From positions 895,501 to 959,500 of the forward strand of contig CM041197.1 of assembly GCA_023078555.1 (NCBI GenBank): a DNA stretch of 64,000 nucleotides. Direction: 5' to 3'. The stretch is from Ulva prolifera (taxonomy: Eukaryota; Chlorophyta; Ulvophyceae; Ulvales; Ulvaceae). Positions 19,392 to 29,759 of the stretch are shown here, one piece after another. Numbering within the stretch: position 1 is the stretch's first letter; every line of letters starts with the position of its first letter. Below the pieces are notes generated by a model, which did not search any database, was not told where the DNA came from, and saw nothing but the letters and a program-made list of their open reading frames with translations. Made by a program: the position numbers and the translations under genes.

Positions 19392-22300
19392 CCGAACCAC
19401 CGCAGCTGGGTTTAAGACTGTACAACACATAGTTTAGATCTCCAGATGGGATCCCATCCGGGTGGCCAGGCACGCCCAGGCACGCACCCACCAGACTGGA
19501 TCATCAGATCGCTGCTATTGACGCGATGCCGGCAAACTAAACCAATAATCAGCCCTGATTGCAGGTTTTGGTGCTCTGCCATACAATAGCCTGACCCCTT
19601 GTACCCTTTTCGCCTCACAGGTGAGCTGTACATGCATGCATGCAGCGAGCCCTTGGTGCATGTTCACTCGGACTCCATCATGACTCATGATGCATCTCCA
19701 AGCCACCTTAGCTACAGCTGCATCCAAGCTTGCCGGAAAAGCTCTCACGCATTGGCCCCGCCTGTGGCCCCGGGACACAGCTATCCTCGCAACGTACGAG
19801 GTCTGGGCTGATGTAGCTACAAGTAGCTACTTCTTTAAAGTCCTGGTAGGTGCAGATTATAAGCAACACCATAAGAATACGGTCAGATTGCGATTCTAGA
19901 GCTGGTTTCGCTTAGGGAGCTGTGCGCTGCCCTCCGCCCGCGCACGTGCGTACGCCACCGTGGCTGCTCGCACACGCCGGCGCGTGAGCGCATGAGGCGC
20001 GATGACCGCCACCGCACGCCTATGACGGAGCACTCCGATACCCACTGGAGACCCGTCACGGCCGCTCAGCCTGGATGAGCCTAGGGGGCCTGCCATGGTG
20101 TACCGCCGGCCCGGCAGCAAGCTGCACGCAGCCGCGGCGGACGAACTGCAGGGTGCGGTTGACGACGCAGTGACAGTGGCTGCTGCTAACAGATCTAGAC
20201 GAAGCTTTCCACAGGGATCGGAGACATAGCGTCCCGCATGCGACCGTCCCACCGACGTTAACGCACGTGCACCGAGAGATATGATTGTGTTGTCGTTGGA
20301 TAGACCCGCTCATTCGTCTGTCACACGTGCGCGGGTCTCAGATGTCATTACAACAGAAGATGGTGGTACTGCTGCTAGGCTAGCAGTGCTAGCAGAAGGA
20401 TGTGTATACAATGTTATATATTACAAAAGAGTGAACGGGAGAAGACCAACACCAAAACCGAATCTCATCTGAATCAACAGCAACATATACTCGTTTTGCT
20501 ACATACACATTCAGATACTTACTACATGAACATAAAGTACTTTATATTGTACATCCATATGGGCTGGAGCATGCAAACTTTGTGTTGAACACAATGCATG
20601 TGTTCCAGAAGAGTGAACACAACACAAAGGTGGTTTTGGTGCTTGTCTTCTCCCATTCACTCTTTTGTAAAATACAAAGGCGGAGAAGGAAGTCGTGCAC
20701 GATACCCGTTTGTGCAGGCTCCGCATACTATCCGCATAGTATGCCTGCACCTTGATCATCCGTACCATGCGGCAATCTATAGCAATCTATAGCAATCTAT
20801 CATCCGTACCATGCGGCAATCTATATATCTGACTACAGGAAACTCGGCTGGTCTCAGAGGACGAAAGAGCCAGATTCCAGATGCCACTTTGGCGACTTTG
20901 GTGGGGGCAACTGGGGCATATTTGGCTAGGTTTGGGGCTGATGTTGGAAAGGCTTAGCATTTGGAAATAGCTGGTATAGAGTGCTTGAAAGGTTGTTTTC
21001 CATGCCGCCGTCGGCAATCGATTGTACAATAATTGAGCTATTGATATGTTGGAAATTGCGTCGCAGTCGCAACGCGATGGCGATCTCATGCAAATTGCCC
21101 TATTTGCAAAATGCAGCGTAGAGCTGTTTCAGCACGTACATGTTGGCTTCAATTGAACACCACGTCCGTGGATGTTGATGCAGAGATGTTGCAGATTATG
21201 ATAGACTGCATCTTGGGGTGTTCGCGGACCTTGGAGCTCAAGCGAGACATTCTGTGACAACAGAGGCCGGCACAGTGGATGGTGCGCGCATGGGTTATAC
21301 AGCTCCAAAATACGCTGGATTACAAGCGCGCCTTCGCATCTGTGTTCGCTCGTAAATAGTACACCGTATGTGATCTTCTACAGTCCGTGGTTGGCCAGGC
21401 GCGGGCTGTTTGGCGATGTTACAGTCCTTGCACACATGCCACTCCGAAGTGTGCCGATATTGCCCCTGTTGCCACAACAGACGGAATTTGCCGTACGTCC
21501 ACGAGCAGATTCATCTGAATTAGGACCAGTTCGAGAATTTAGATGGCAGATTCTGCCTGTTTTGTGAAAAGGGCCGATTCTGTATGCTGGCGGGAGGCCA
21601 TGCGTCCCAGGCTGAACGCACGGTAGATCAGTGGATGTGCAGCAGTAATTGTTCGATGGTTGATCGTTTTGATGTTACATACATGGTTACAGAGGTACAG
21701 CTTCACTGCACTCTGCTCCCTCCAGCCCACGAGTCCCGAGGGATTCCTCACAACCCACAAGGCAAGTACAGTGCGAAGCAATGGCTAAGTGCCACAAGGA
21801 AGGGGTTGGAAGAACTTTAGAGTCTACTGCTCGAACGAAGCTGCCACCGGTGAGTCTCTGTACGCTTGCTAGCCATCCTCACTTCTGTGGGGGAGCTCTG
21901 CGCCGTGATGATCTCTGCAAGGAACCAGTACCTGTCACACACAGTTTGCATGTGTGAGTATGCTAAACGTAGTATTTTACTGTGAATTGTCACCAAAGTG
22001 TCAGTCCAACTTCATGCTGTGCAGTGTTGCCGGTACTATAGGCCACAAGTATAGGCTGCAAATATGGATCCACAATCGTACGTATTGCATTAATTCCGAA
22101 TTCCGGAATTCCGTCGCAGACTGCTGATGTGCATATGAACGAGTGCTTTGAGCTGACTATACGGTATCATACCTTTGGCACAGGCCGCTGACTGCACTTG
22201 GACGGTTGAGTGGTTGCTGCTGGTCGCTTTTTTGCTCGAGCACTACTCTGAGCTCCTTGCATCTGGTTCTCTTTGCTGGCAACGGATTGCAAAACACCCT

Positions 22301-23931
22301 GCACATAAAAGGACACCAGTACAATGCGCGATCAGATACAATATTCATTGTTGCCATACATTTCCCTGCCGCAGCTCTGCTCTCCAGCACGTGCATTCCT
22401 GTTGGCTCGAAAATGTTCGCAATCTGTCACAGGACTAGCTTTGACCATTACTCGGCACCAGACGTGTCAGAGATACAGGTTGATGTCACACACCTGGCCC
22501 CCGTCTTGATCCTCGGTCACCTGCTTCTATGTTGTGTACAGATGCTGTCCGGTCGCAAGCTTTCTCTGAGCTGCATTCAATGGTTTTGTCCCAATGGCCG
22601 TGGATGCAGGCGGTCAGGAAAATGCTAATGGGGCCATTCAACTCTGTGAATCATCAGGCCCCACCCGCAGACTGCCTGGCGGAATGCACAGCAATCAAGC
22701 CCTGTAGACTCTAAAGCAAACTGTGCTGTTTGCATCCAAAGGACAGGATTGTTGCGCAGCTGTGGCCCGTGCGGCGGGGGTGTCAGAGCGGTGTATGGGT
22801 GCTATGCTGCACCCCCGGGTGGCAGCCAAGCCTACTGAGAGCGCAATCAGGCCCAACCACACAGATCGCCTGATTTATCTCTGAAAATTTTACAGACAAC
22901 AGATCACCCACTGCCTTATGTCTCCACAAACTCTCGCCGGTACAAGACTCCGTACCAGCCCGGTGGCATATCAGACTCTCTACAGTCGCCCGGTCCACGG
23001 CGGCGTTCGAAAACTAATCCAGCACCATCTTGCTATCATGGATCTGAGATCTGGCCAGCGAACCCACCACAGGCTGCGCGATAATGGTTGTTCTCAGGGC
23101 AGTCAACCCGCCATTCCGGCCCGCACAGTGCACCATATGACCTGTGCGAGCATCATGAGACTCACAAAAACGCCCTCTACTCAACTATGCCATCCACGCC
23201 TGCTCTCGTGCACTACAGATGCCTGTCGTTCTGGGCGTCGCTCTCCCATGCATACGTGCACATGCACATCGTGCGTGCTGGTGCGCCGCTTGTGCAAGCT
23301 TAGCCCACCTTGGATGCTACTTACAGTGTCGTCTACAGCGAATGGCCCCGTTAGCGATTTTCTGACCGCAGGTAGCGGATCTGGCAGCACTGTTTGGGTC
23401 AGTGCACATGTTGCCACACGCACGCTGTCCTCACCCACATGTGCACGGCTTGCAATGTCCTCCTGTGTACATTCTTACTAATATGCTATCCATTTCTCAA
23501 ATGCATACGCTAGCAGCTTAGCAGAGCTAGCACCACACCCGAGTCAATGATGGCGTCGTCATCACTCTTGCATCAATTGTCGTCCTGGGTGTGGTCTGAG
23601 CAGGTGGTCCTGTATAATGGGCTGCTGCTGGTTGCATGCAAGCATCCACAATGTCCGGGCACCATGTCAGATCGACCTGATTTGCGGCTGGTGTCTGCCG
23701 GGCGGTGCGTGGTTTTGCCTGTCTGAGGCAGCATGTTCACGTGAGGGGCCATCGGCCACTGGCATCCTATGGGCTGGCCTTGGCATGGTGGCCACATGTG
23801 CTGCTGCGGAAATGCCGATACGGGGGCCCCAACTGCCGGAGAACCTCCGGTCCAACTGAACGCATGAGAACCTGGCTCAGAGATAGATTGCCAGCGGCTT
23901 CCAGCACTGCCTATGCTGGACCTGTGACAGT
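19392..23931. other. Gene-poor, repeat-bearing spacer
   Basis: No coding region is supported across about 4.5 kb. Contents noticed: a 250-bp foldback MITE (20421-20670), a short tandem of GCAATCTATA-type units near 20770-20830, and otherwise unique sequence with short open frames on both strands. Nothing resembling rRNA, tRNA or snRNA was seen. Confidence 0.5.
20421..20670. mobile_element. 250-bp MITE-like element with about 39-bp terminal inverted repeats
   Basis: TIRs 20421-20459 and 20632-20670 share TTACAAAAGAGTGAA(C/T)GGG, then GAAGAC and CACCAAAACC, with few mismatches. A second nested inverted repeat (AACTTTGTGTTGAACAC near 20577 and its partner near 20613-20630) sits inside. No clear target duplication could be fixed, and the superfamily is unassigned. 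Confidence 0.7.
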
Positions 23932-25392
23932 CTAGCCGGCTTGTGGACGGCCTTCGCTGGCTTCATGCACACGCATGGGGGGCGGCCCGGCATGTGTCCT
24001 AGGGAATCCTTCCTGTGCAAACTCGGCTAGCACCTCCGCGCGCACCCTTGCTCTCATCTGCTCTGCAGTCTCTTGGAGGATCATATTCGGGGGTTGGGTC
24101 TGCACGTGAATTCCGTAGCTGTCGTTTGTGCCTGTTGTAGCGGACTGTGTTGCTCGGACATTTGCCTCGGAAAGCTCATGAGGTCGATCTCCTGTCACCA
24201 GTTCATCAGTTGGCTGAAGCTGGTGTGCGCTAGTCACTGGCAGCAAGCCGGCCAAGCCTGAGTTGAAGCACTGCTCGCCGCCTGCCACGATGTCAGGAAA
24301 AAATTCTTCTGGTGTCACATGCACGTCAACCGCCCGGAGCACATGTACCTTGGCAAGTAACAGGCTCCCAGTCGTCCATGCCATCGATGTCGATGCTTCC
24401 CATTGCCTGTACGATGATATGCAATTGAGTCTTGGCTTGTGTTGTACAGGCGGTGTAGCAATCATGCTTTCATGACCTGGGCATCACTCATGAGTGCTCA
24501 TTCATTTGATCATACAGATTGCACTCACAGTTGTCATCATGAATATGGCTTCAGCATCACATGTGCACATACTGCCTACACATTGTTCGAAGCATACCTC
24601 GTTTGCAGATGATGTCTTCGCGGATGTGCTCTGGCCTGGGCTGATGTCAAGACGCTGGTTAGTCTCACCGAGTGTGCACAGGGGTTAATGCGCGTGCCTG
24701 AGCTGGTAAGCATGCTGATTGTGCGTGATGACGTGGAGGGGAGCGTACCTTGCCGCCGCGTTATGTCGCGTGGCAGAAATGAAAGTAAAAATCGAACCGG
24801 TGACCTCATGAGTACACACGACATGCTCTACCACCGGGGCTCACCTGAAGCAACGAGTCCTTTGTTAGATGACTCCTCACTTGATTATGTCATCTATATT
24901 CTTGGATCCCCAGATATGGATATCCCACAACAGCTGATCCATTGAGGCATGGCGTCCTTGAAATGCTTGTCCCATCGAGGGTGAATCTCCACCTCGTGAA
25001 CTCGCCGCACCTTTTCGTCAGGTGCAATCAGTTCCTTGTGATCATCGCTGTTCACACAGGCAAGGAACGCCAATTGTCTCTCAGACACTTCGGCGCCGAT
25101 CAGCTCTGTAGGGTCTTCTACCAGCTGCCATGCATACTCTGCCCATACAGTCTGTGCACAGGTCAAGTCGGAGTCGAATGCAATGGACAAAGCTGGAGGG
25201 GAGTTCTTAGACCAGTTGGCTATTCCTTGATTCGTCAAAGCCGGTGCCTTCATACCCTCGTCCGCCTTTTCTTGATCATAGTGAGGGCGATGGCAGTCTC
25301 CTTGGGGTGCCTTCACATCTTCCAATGCTGTCCCGGTCAGCCCTTGCTCAAATGCTATGCTGCTCATTTCGCCTTTAATCGTCTTGAGCCAG
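23932..25392 (-). CDS. Putative minus-strand gene fragment, interrupted by a solo LTR
   Basis: Two minus-strand blocks look coding. 25392-24938 encodes about 150 residues that are acidic and Trp-containing, ending in a DAMPQWIS motif. 24465-23932 encodes 177 residues with a helical ETAEQMRARVRAEVLAEF segment near its end. The first block is cut by the solo LTR 24645-24932. Without it, the frame runs on about 15 codons to a candidate donor (ACGAG then GTATGC) near 24600. No homology is recognised; it could be host gene or transposon coding sequence. The upstream end is lost at the LTR beginning at 25393. Confidence 0.3.
24645..24932 (-). mobile_element. Solo LTR of the TRIM family with 5-bp TSD
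   Basis: 288 bp, same TG...CA ends and tRNA-like module as the LTRs at 6649-7497, with more substitutions. It is flanked by the perfect 5-bp duplication GCTGA (24640-24644 and 24933-24937), indicating LTR-LTR recombination after a normal insertion. Confidence 0.9.
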
Positions 25393-25680
25393 TGTTGTGG
25401 GATATCCATATCTGGGGATCCAAGAATATAGATGACATAATCAAGACAAGAGTCATCTAACAAAGGACTCGTTGCTTCAGGTGAGCCCTAGTGGTAGAGC
25501 ATGTAGTGTCTACTCATGAGGTCACCGGTTTAATTCTTACTTTCATTTCTGCCGCGCGACTTTACGCGATGGCAAGGTACGCTCCCCTCCACGTCGTCAT
25601 GCACAGTCAGCATGCTTACCAGCTCAGGCACGCGCATTAACCCCTGTGCACACTCGATGAGACTAACACGCATCTTGACA
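25393..25680 (+). mobile_element. TRIM-family LTR in opposite orientation, no TSD
   Basis: 288 bp from TGTTGTGGG to TTGACA on the plus strand. Flanks are GCCAG and ACTGG, so no target duplication. It sits exactly at the junction between the minus-strand unknown coding block and the truncated Copia element, which suggests a rearrangement breakpoint at this copy. Confidence 0.85.
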
Positions 25681-26272
25681 ACTGGCCCGACACATGGCAA
25701 ATCCATCAAAGGAACACATGGATGCAGCAAAGCAAGTCCTACGATACCTGGCGGGATCCACGGACCTAGGACGTATGTTCAAAAGAGACGCACCAAGCGA
25801 AGTTATTGGGTACTGCGACGCTGACTATGCGGGTGACATTGATAAGCGGAAATCAACATCAGGATATGTGTTCATCGTTTCTGGAGGAGCTGTCTCATGG
25901 AGCTCTAAATTACAGTCTACGGTCGCCATGTCCACATGCGAGTCGGAATTCATGTCAGCAGCGCATGCAGCCAAGGAAGCGCTATGGCTGAGAGATATTA
26001 AGGGTGATCTCAAGGGCAGAGTGGAACCAGTGACCATATTCGGAGATAATCAGGGGGCACTAAAGCTGGTACACCACCCATACTCGCACCAACGGACAAA
26101 GCATATAGATGTTGCCCACAGGTTCGTGCAAGACCGAGTGGAACGAGGGGAGCGAAAGTGTGACTATGTGCCCACCGACAAAATGGTGGCAGACTGTCTC
26201 ACGAAGGCTGTTCCACTACAGAAGCTCCAAGAAAATCGGAAGGACATGGGGTTAACAAATCGACCGACCTGA
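25681..26272 (+). pseudogene. Ty1/Copia polyprotein 3' end: RNase H domain
   Basis: Encodes the last 190-odd residues of a Copia Pol. Visible are the Asp-containing DADYAGDIDKRKSTSGYVF motif, the Glu-containing STCESEFMSA, FGDNQGAL, HPYSHQRTKHIDV and ADCLTKAVP before the stop. All are standard for Copia RNase H. The upstream Gag, protease, integrase and RT are absent: the sequence begins abruptly at the TRIM LTR ending at 25680, within the segment before MANPSKEHM. A polypurine tract and a 3' LTR follow. The frame itself is uninterrupted, so the truncation may be fairly recent. Confidence 0.92.
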
Positions 26273-26283
26273 TACACTGCCCT

Positions 26284-26293
26284 CCAAGGGGAG
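26284..26293 (+). promoter_or_regulatory. Copia polypurine tract
   Basis: CCAAGGGGAG directly precedes the TGTTGTGATG start of the 3' LTR, 11 bases after the Pol stop. Confidence 0.75.
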
Positions 26294-26528
26294 TGTTGTG
26301 ATGTGTCATGGTCACCATGTACCGGGAGCATGCATGGGTGACAATGCCATGCATTATGTCAGGCAGTGTACTGGGACGCGTAGTTATGATATCATGGTAC
26401 CACGGGTGACGCCCATAAAGCAGACTTGCCGTGGGTGCACTGGCATCACTTTCAGATTGTTTTGTCATCAAGTAATCCTTGCTTCAAGGAAGCTGTAACA
26501 AGTACAGCTCCAAGCTCGTATCACAACA
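26294..26528 (+). repeat. Copia 3' LTR, about 235 bp
   Basis: Begins TGTTGTGATG and ends ATCACAACA, an inverted terminal match typical of LTR ends, right after the polypurine tract. The 5' LTR is not in the window. The sequence is distinct from the TRIM LTRs apart from the shared TGTTGTG start. Confidence 0.7.
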
Positions 26529-27838
26529 AGGACCCATACACATGTGTGACAAGGACAAAGCAAGCAAGGCAGGTAGCACCGATCATGTTTACATGTGTGT
26601 GTTGTGACCTTATCCCCTGTACCACAGCGCAGTCCAAGATCGGCGAATGTAATTCGCCATGTCCGCATCCTGCCACGCGTACATGCACTGCAGCATGAAC
26701 CCATGCATGGATATTTCTGTATTTTGGCGCCCTAGAGGCCGATCACGATGGCGGTGTGGGTGGAATTCCGGGATCTGTGTTCCACGCGTTTCTGTGTTGT
26801 TCAACAATGTTACAGAAGATTTGGTGGTTGCACGTCGCCACTCTCGTGTGTGGTGTATGCTGTGCAATATGAATGCATGCAACGCAGGCACCCAGGTCAA
26901 TGAAGTCGCCGACCTCGTCAAACCCACAGGCGCTGTTGTTCTCAGCGTGCAGCGGCGCATTGACTTATGAGGGCATGCCTGCTCTGGTATGGATCAGCCA
27001 TGCCGGTACACTGGTGCGCCGTTCGTTGCGTCGGGCGAATGGCAGCTGTCAATTTGTGGCGTGGAATGGCACAGTGACCTCAGGTAGCTGCCAAAACTCT
27101 CCGCTTTAGTCTCAGGGCAACTAATTACTGCGAGCCCAAAGGCAATTCGTTACTGTAGAGGGTTGTGAGGATCATCACCATCCTCCATCGACTCCGTTCG
27201 CCGCGCCCATTCTGAGTACTCTGATCGCTACGCATCTCTACAGCGGGAGGCGTCAACACGGCAGAGTAATAGTTTCGATGTTACCAGGCTGATTTTGTCC
27301 CACGTTACGTGGTGTGGAACGTGTAATGAGCGTCACCGCATACCCCTCGGAGCACCGACGTGCTTACCATGGTGGGTTCTACACAGGAGCTCCGAATCCG
27401 GCCACGCACACCCACGCTGCAGATGGTAGATGCCCTCGTTTATATCACATCAGCAGGGTATACGTATGTGCTCTCCCCGCGGTCTGTGCACATCAACGGT
27501 GCGGCAGGTCATCGCTGGCTTGAACTCCGCCCGCTCGCTCTGTTGCACGTGAGTGAACCCACGCTCCACCTGAAGTTGTGAGGACCTTGTGTTTCTCTGG
27601 AGAGTTCACAGGGAGCAGCAGGCGCGCAGTTGGTGGTTCCAGACGCACGCCTGCTGCTGGCGCCGCGGGGTTCTGGCAGGCCCAGCGGCAGTTGCGTCGC
27701 CAGCGTTACTGCACGTTGAACAGTACGAATCAAGCCCTTTGAGAGCCATGAAGCTATCGCCCTGGGACCTGGGGGTGGTGGTGCCAAGGGGTTTCAGGGG
27801 GACTGCACGGTCAGTGGTGCCTGCCGCTGGCCGCTGGG
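26529..27838. other. Gene-poor spacer
   Basis: No coding region is supported. It holds a short retroposon fragment with the ACAAGGACAAAGCAAGC core at 26549-26580, bracketed by ACATGTGTG on both sides. Otherwise unique sequence. Confidence 0.45.
26549..26592 (-). mobile_element. Short 5'-truncated retroposon fragment
   Basis: Contains the family core ACAAGGACAAAGCAAGC, then AAGGCAGGTAGCA. Flanks share ACATGTGTG (26540-26548 and about 26593-26601), a likely target duplication. This copy lacks the TT of the usual TTACAAGG end. Confidence 0.55.
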
Positions 27839-27940
27839 CAGTGCTGGGTCATTGGGCCCGATCACATAGAGCAATTCCGAATATTCAGATCCAGTGTTGG
27901 GCTGGCTGTCCTGGAAATGCTGCAAAGCAACCCAACACTG
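27839..27940. mobile_element. hAT-like MITE, copy 1
   Basis: 102 bp bounded by CAGTGCTGGGTC and CCCAACACTG, with interior ATTGGGCCCGATCACATAG and ATGCTGCAAAGC. The flanking octamers ccgctggg/ctgctggg match at 7 of 8. Same family as 46667-46775, 47105-47206, 53688-53789 and 63306-63402. Confidence 0.8.
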
Positions 27941-28082
27941 CTGCTGGGTCACCCTGCGACGGTAGCCCCGCTCCGGGAGCCCCCGCTCCGGGGCTAGGGT
28001 ACACATTACAAAGGGCTCTGACTCAGCTGAGATGGCAAGGCTTCTGTGCCTTACAAGCACACAGTTGGGGGAGGCAGGTAGC

Positions 28083-28152
28083 ACCTCCGGGAGTGCCACC
28101 AATGCCACCAATGCGACCAATGCCACCAATGCCACCAATGCCATCAATGGCG
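28083..28152. repeat. 9-bp tandem repeat
   Basis: About seven to eight copies of a 9-bp unit of the form CCACCAATG, with single-base variants. Confidence 0.85.
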
Positions 28153-28515
28153 CACCGGTGCCGGTGCGGCATAGATGGTGGTACCACCATGCTGCCGTCA
28201 GCGGAAACAGGCACAACTGGCAATCACATCCGCGTTCCTTGCGTGCAGCAGGATCACCACACAACCCACACCCAAGATCACCACGGACCGCCACACACCC
28301 CAACCAACGAGCGTATGCACGCACACCCCCGGCACACCCCCGGCCGTGGTCGGGTTTGGCGTAGGGTTTCCTTTGTGTTTGGGGGCTTTGGTGTGCACAA
28401 GCATGCTTGTGCGGTTGCCCGCCGGCCGCACCAACTTTGTCGTTGTGACACAAACACACCCCCACCCGAAAGCCCCGAGAACCGGCAGGCGTGTGCCACA
28501 CACACTCACAAAACG

Positions 28516-28733
28516 GTGTTGGCGGTTGTGTTGTTGTGTGGGCCATGGGGTCTGTGTGTGCGTGTGTGGGTGTGTGGGTGTGTGCTTGGCGGTCTGCGGA
28601 TCTGTGTCATTTGCTGCGCGCGTGATGGGTTTTCTAGACGTGGTGGGTGCTGCGTGCGTGGGTGTCTGGGTGTGTGCTTGCTCTGCTTGCTTCTTTCGCG
28701 GTGTTGGCCGCCTTGCTGCCTTTGTCCTTGTAA
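28516..28733 (+). mobile_element. Retroposon, longest copy of the CCTTGTAA-ending family
   Basis: 218 bp flanked by perfect 17-bp repeats (28499-28515 and 28734-28750, cacacactcacaaaacg). It ends GCCTTTGTCCTTGTAA and is GT-rich with no coding capacity. The fixed 3' end and variable 5' end across copies indicate target-primed reverse transcription of a LINE or SINE 3' region. A diverged older copy may end near 28455. Confidence 0.8.
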
Positions 28734-29324
28734 CACACACTCACAAAACGACCACGTTGCCTCGGACGCGGCTGAGGTGGTCCAGCCGGAACGTCGTGCT
28801 GCTGTTGCCCCCACACCACGCCGCGCAGCCTCCGCCCCCACACGTAAACCCGTCCCAGCTTCACCACTCGTGTGCACAAACAGGTCCACCCCTGTGCAGC
28901 TCCCCGACCCAGCAACACCGCCACCCCCCGTGCGCGGACCGGCAGGACCTGTACGTAACTTCCAAATGCCTGTGGCGGCCTCACCCCCCTCTTTCCCCAC
29001 CGCCGCACTGCGGTGCGTGCTCAACGAAAGACACTGTGTTGGCAACAGTGTCTGTGAGCATTGGAAGTCGGTTGCAGAGCCGGGGCGCCATGCATGATAG
29101 TGAGGATGGCGATGGAGAAGCAAGCCCAGATACCTGGATCTAGTATAGTCCTGTTCTGAATGATTCACAGGCCCACCGCTGCGGAGAAAATGCATCTGGC
29201 GCTGAAAGAAACGGCTGGAACGGACAGCATGTCAGCCGCACAGACAGGGTCGCAGGTGACATCATGCGCGGACAGTACCCCGGGACCTGTTTGATGATGT
29301 ATGAGATTTCGCACATGAGAAGGT

Positions 29325-29573
29325 GGTGCCCTGGAAGTGCACTTCCACGTGGGCGCCGGCGCCGTCGAGCAGCAGCACGGCCTGCTCCAGCAGCTGATGG
29401 CACCGCCCGAGACAACAGAGCCGCAGGGGGATGCCCGGGAGACGAGGAACGTGGAGCCATCGCGGGGGCCGTGCTTCGGGGTGAGCCAGCTGCTGTGCAG
29501 GTCGAGCCTGCTGGCTCCTGCTGCTAGCTCTGCCAGGAGCTCGTCCAGAGAGGCCACAGACGCCTGCAGCTGA
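29325..29573 (-). pseudogene. Orphan exon 2 of a beta-helix paralogue (copy A')
   Basis: Homologous to the 238-nt second exons of copies A, B and C but 249 nt long because of an 11-bp insertion near 29335-29350 that shifts the frame. The donor site is also changed (TTCTCATGTGCG instead of TTCTCAGGTGCG). The acceptor side (CTGCAG then GCGTCTGTGGCC) is preserved at 29573. No matching exon 3 exists to the left, where retroposon and unrelated sequence lie, so this is the stump of a tandem copy. Confidence 0.8.
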
Positions 29574-29759
29574 CATTGGACACCTTGACGGGAGATCGTC
29601 CACTGAGGATTGAATGTTCCTTTGCTGCATGCATGGTGTGCACTATTGTGAGGTGCTATTTGTTGCACTGGAATTTCAGCAGCATGTGCGGCACCGCACG
29701 TGTGGTCAATTACATTGGGGGTAGGGGTGACAGCAGGGTGCACGCCGATAGCGGTTACC

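Noticed and set aside
27589-29143. Large overlapping open frames (up to 502 codons) on both strands near 28 kb
   Set aside because: The DNA is GT/CA-rich retroposon and tandem-repeat sequence, composition is low-complexity, and no frame shows conserved motifs.
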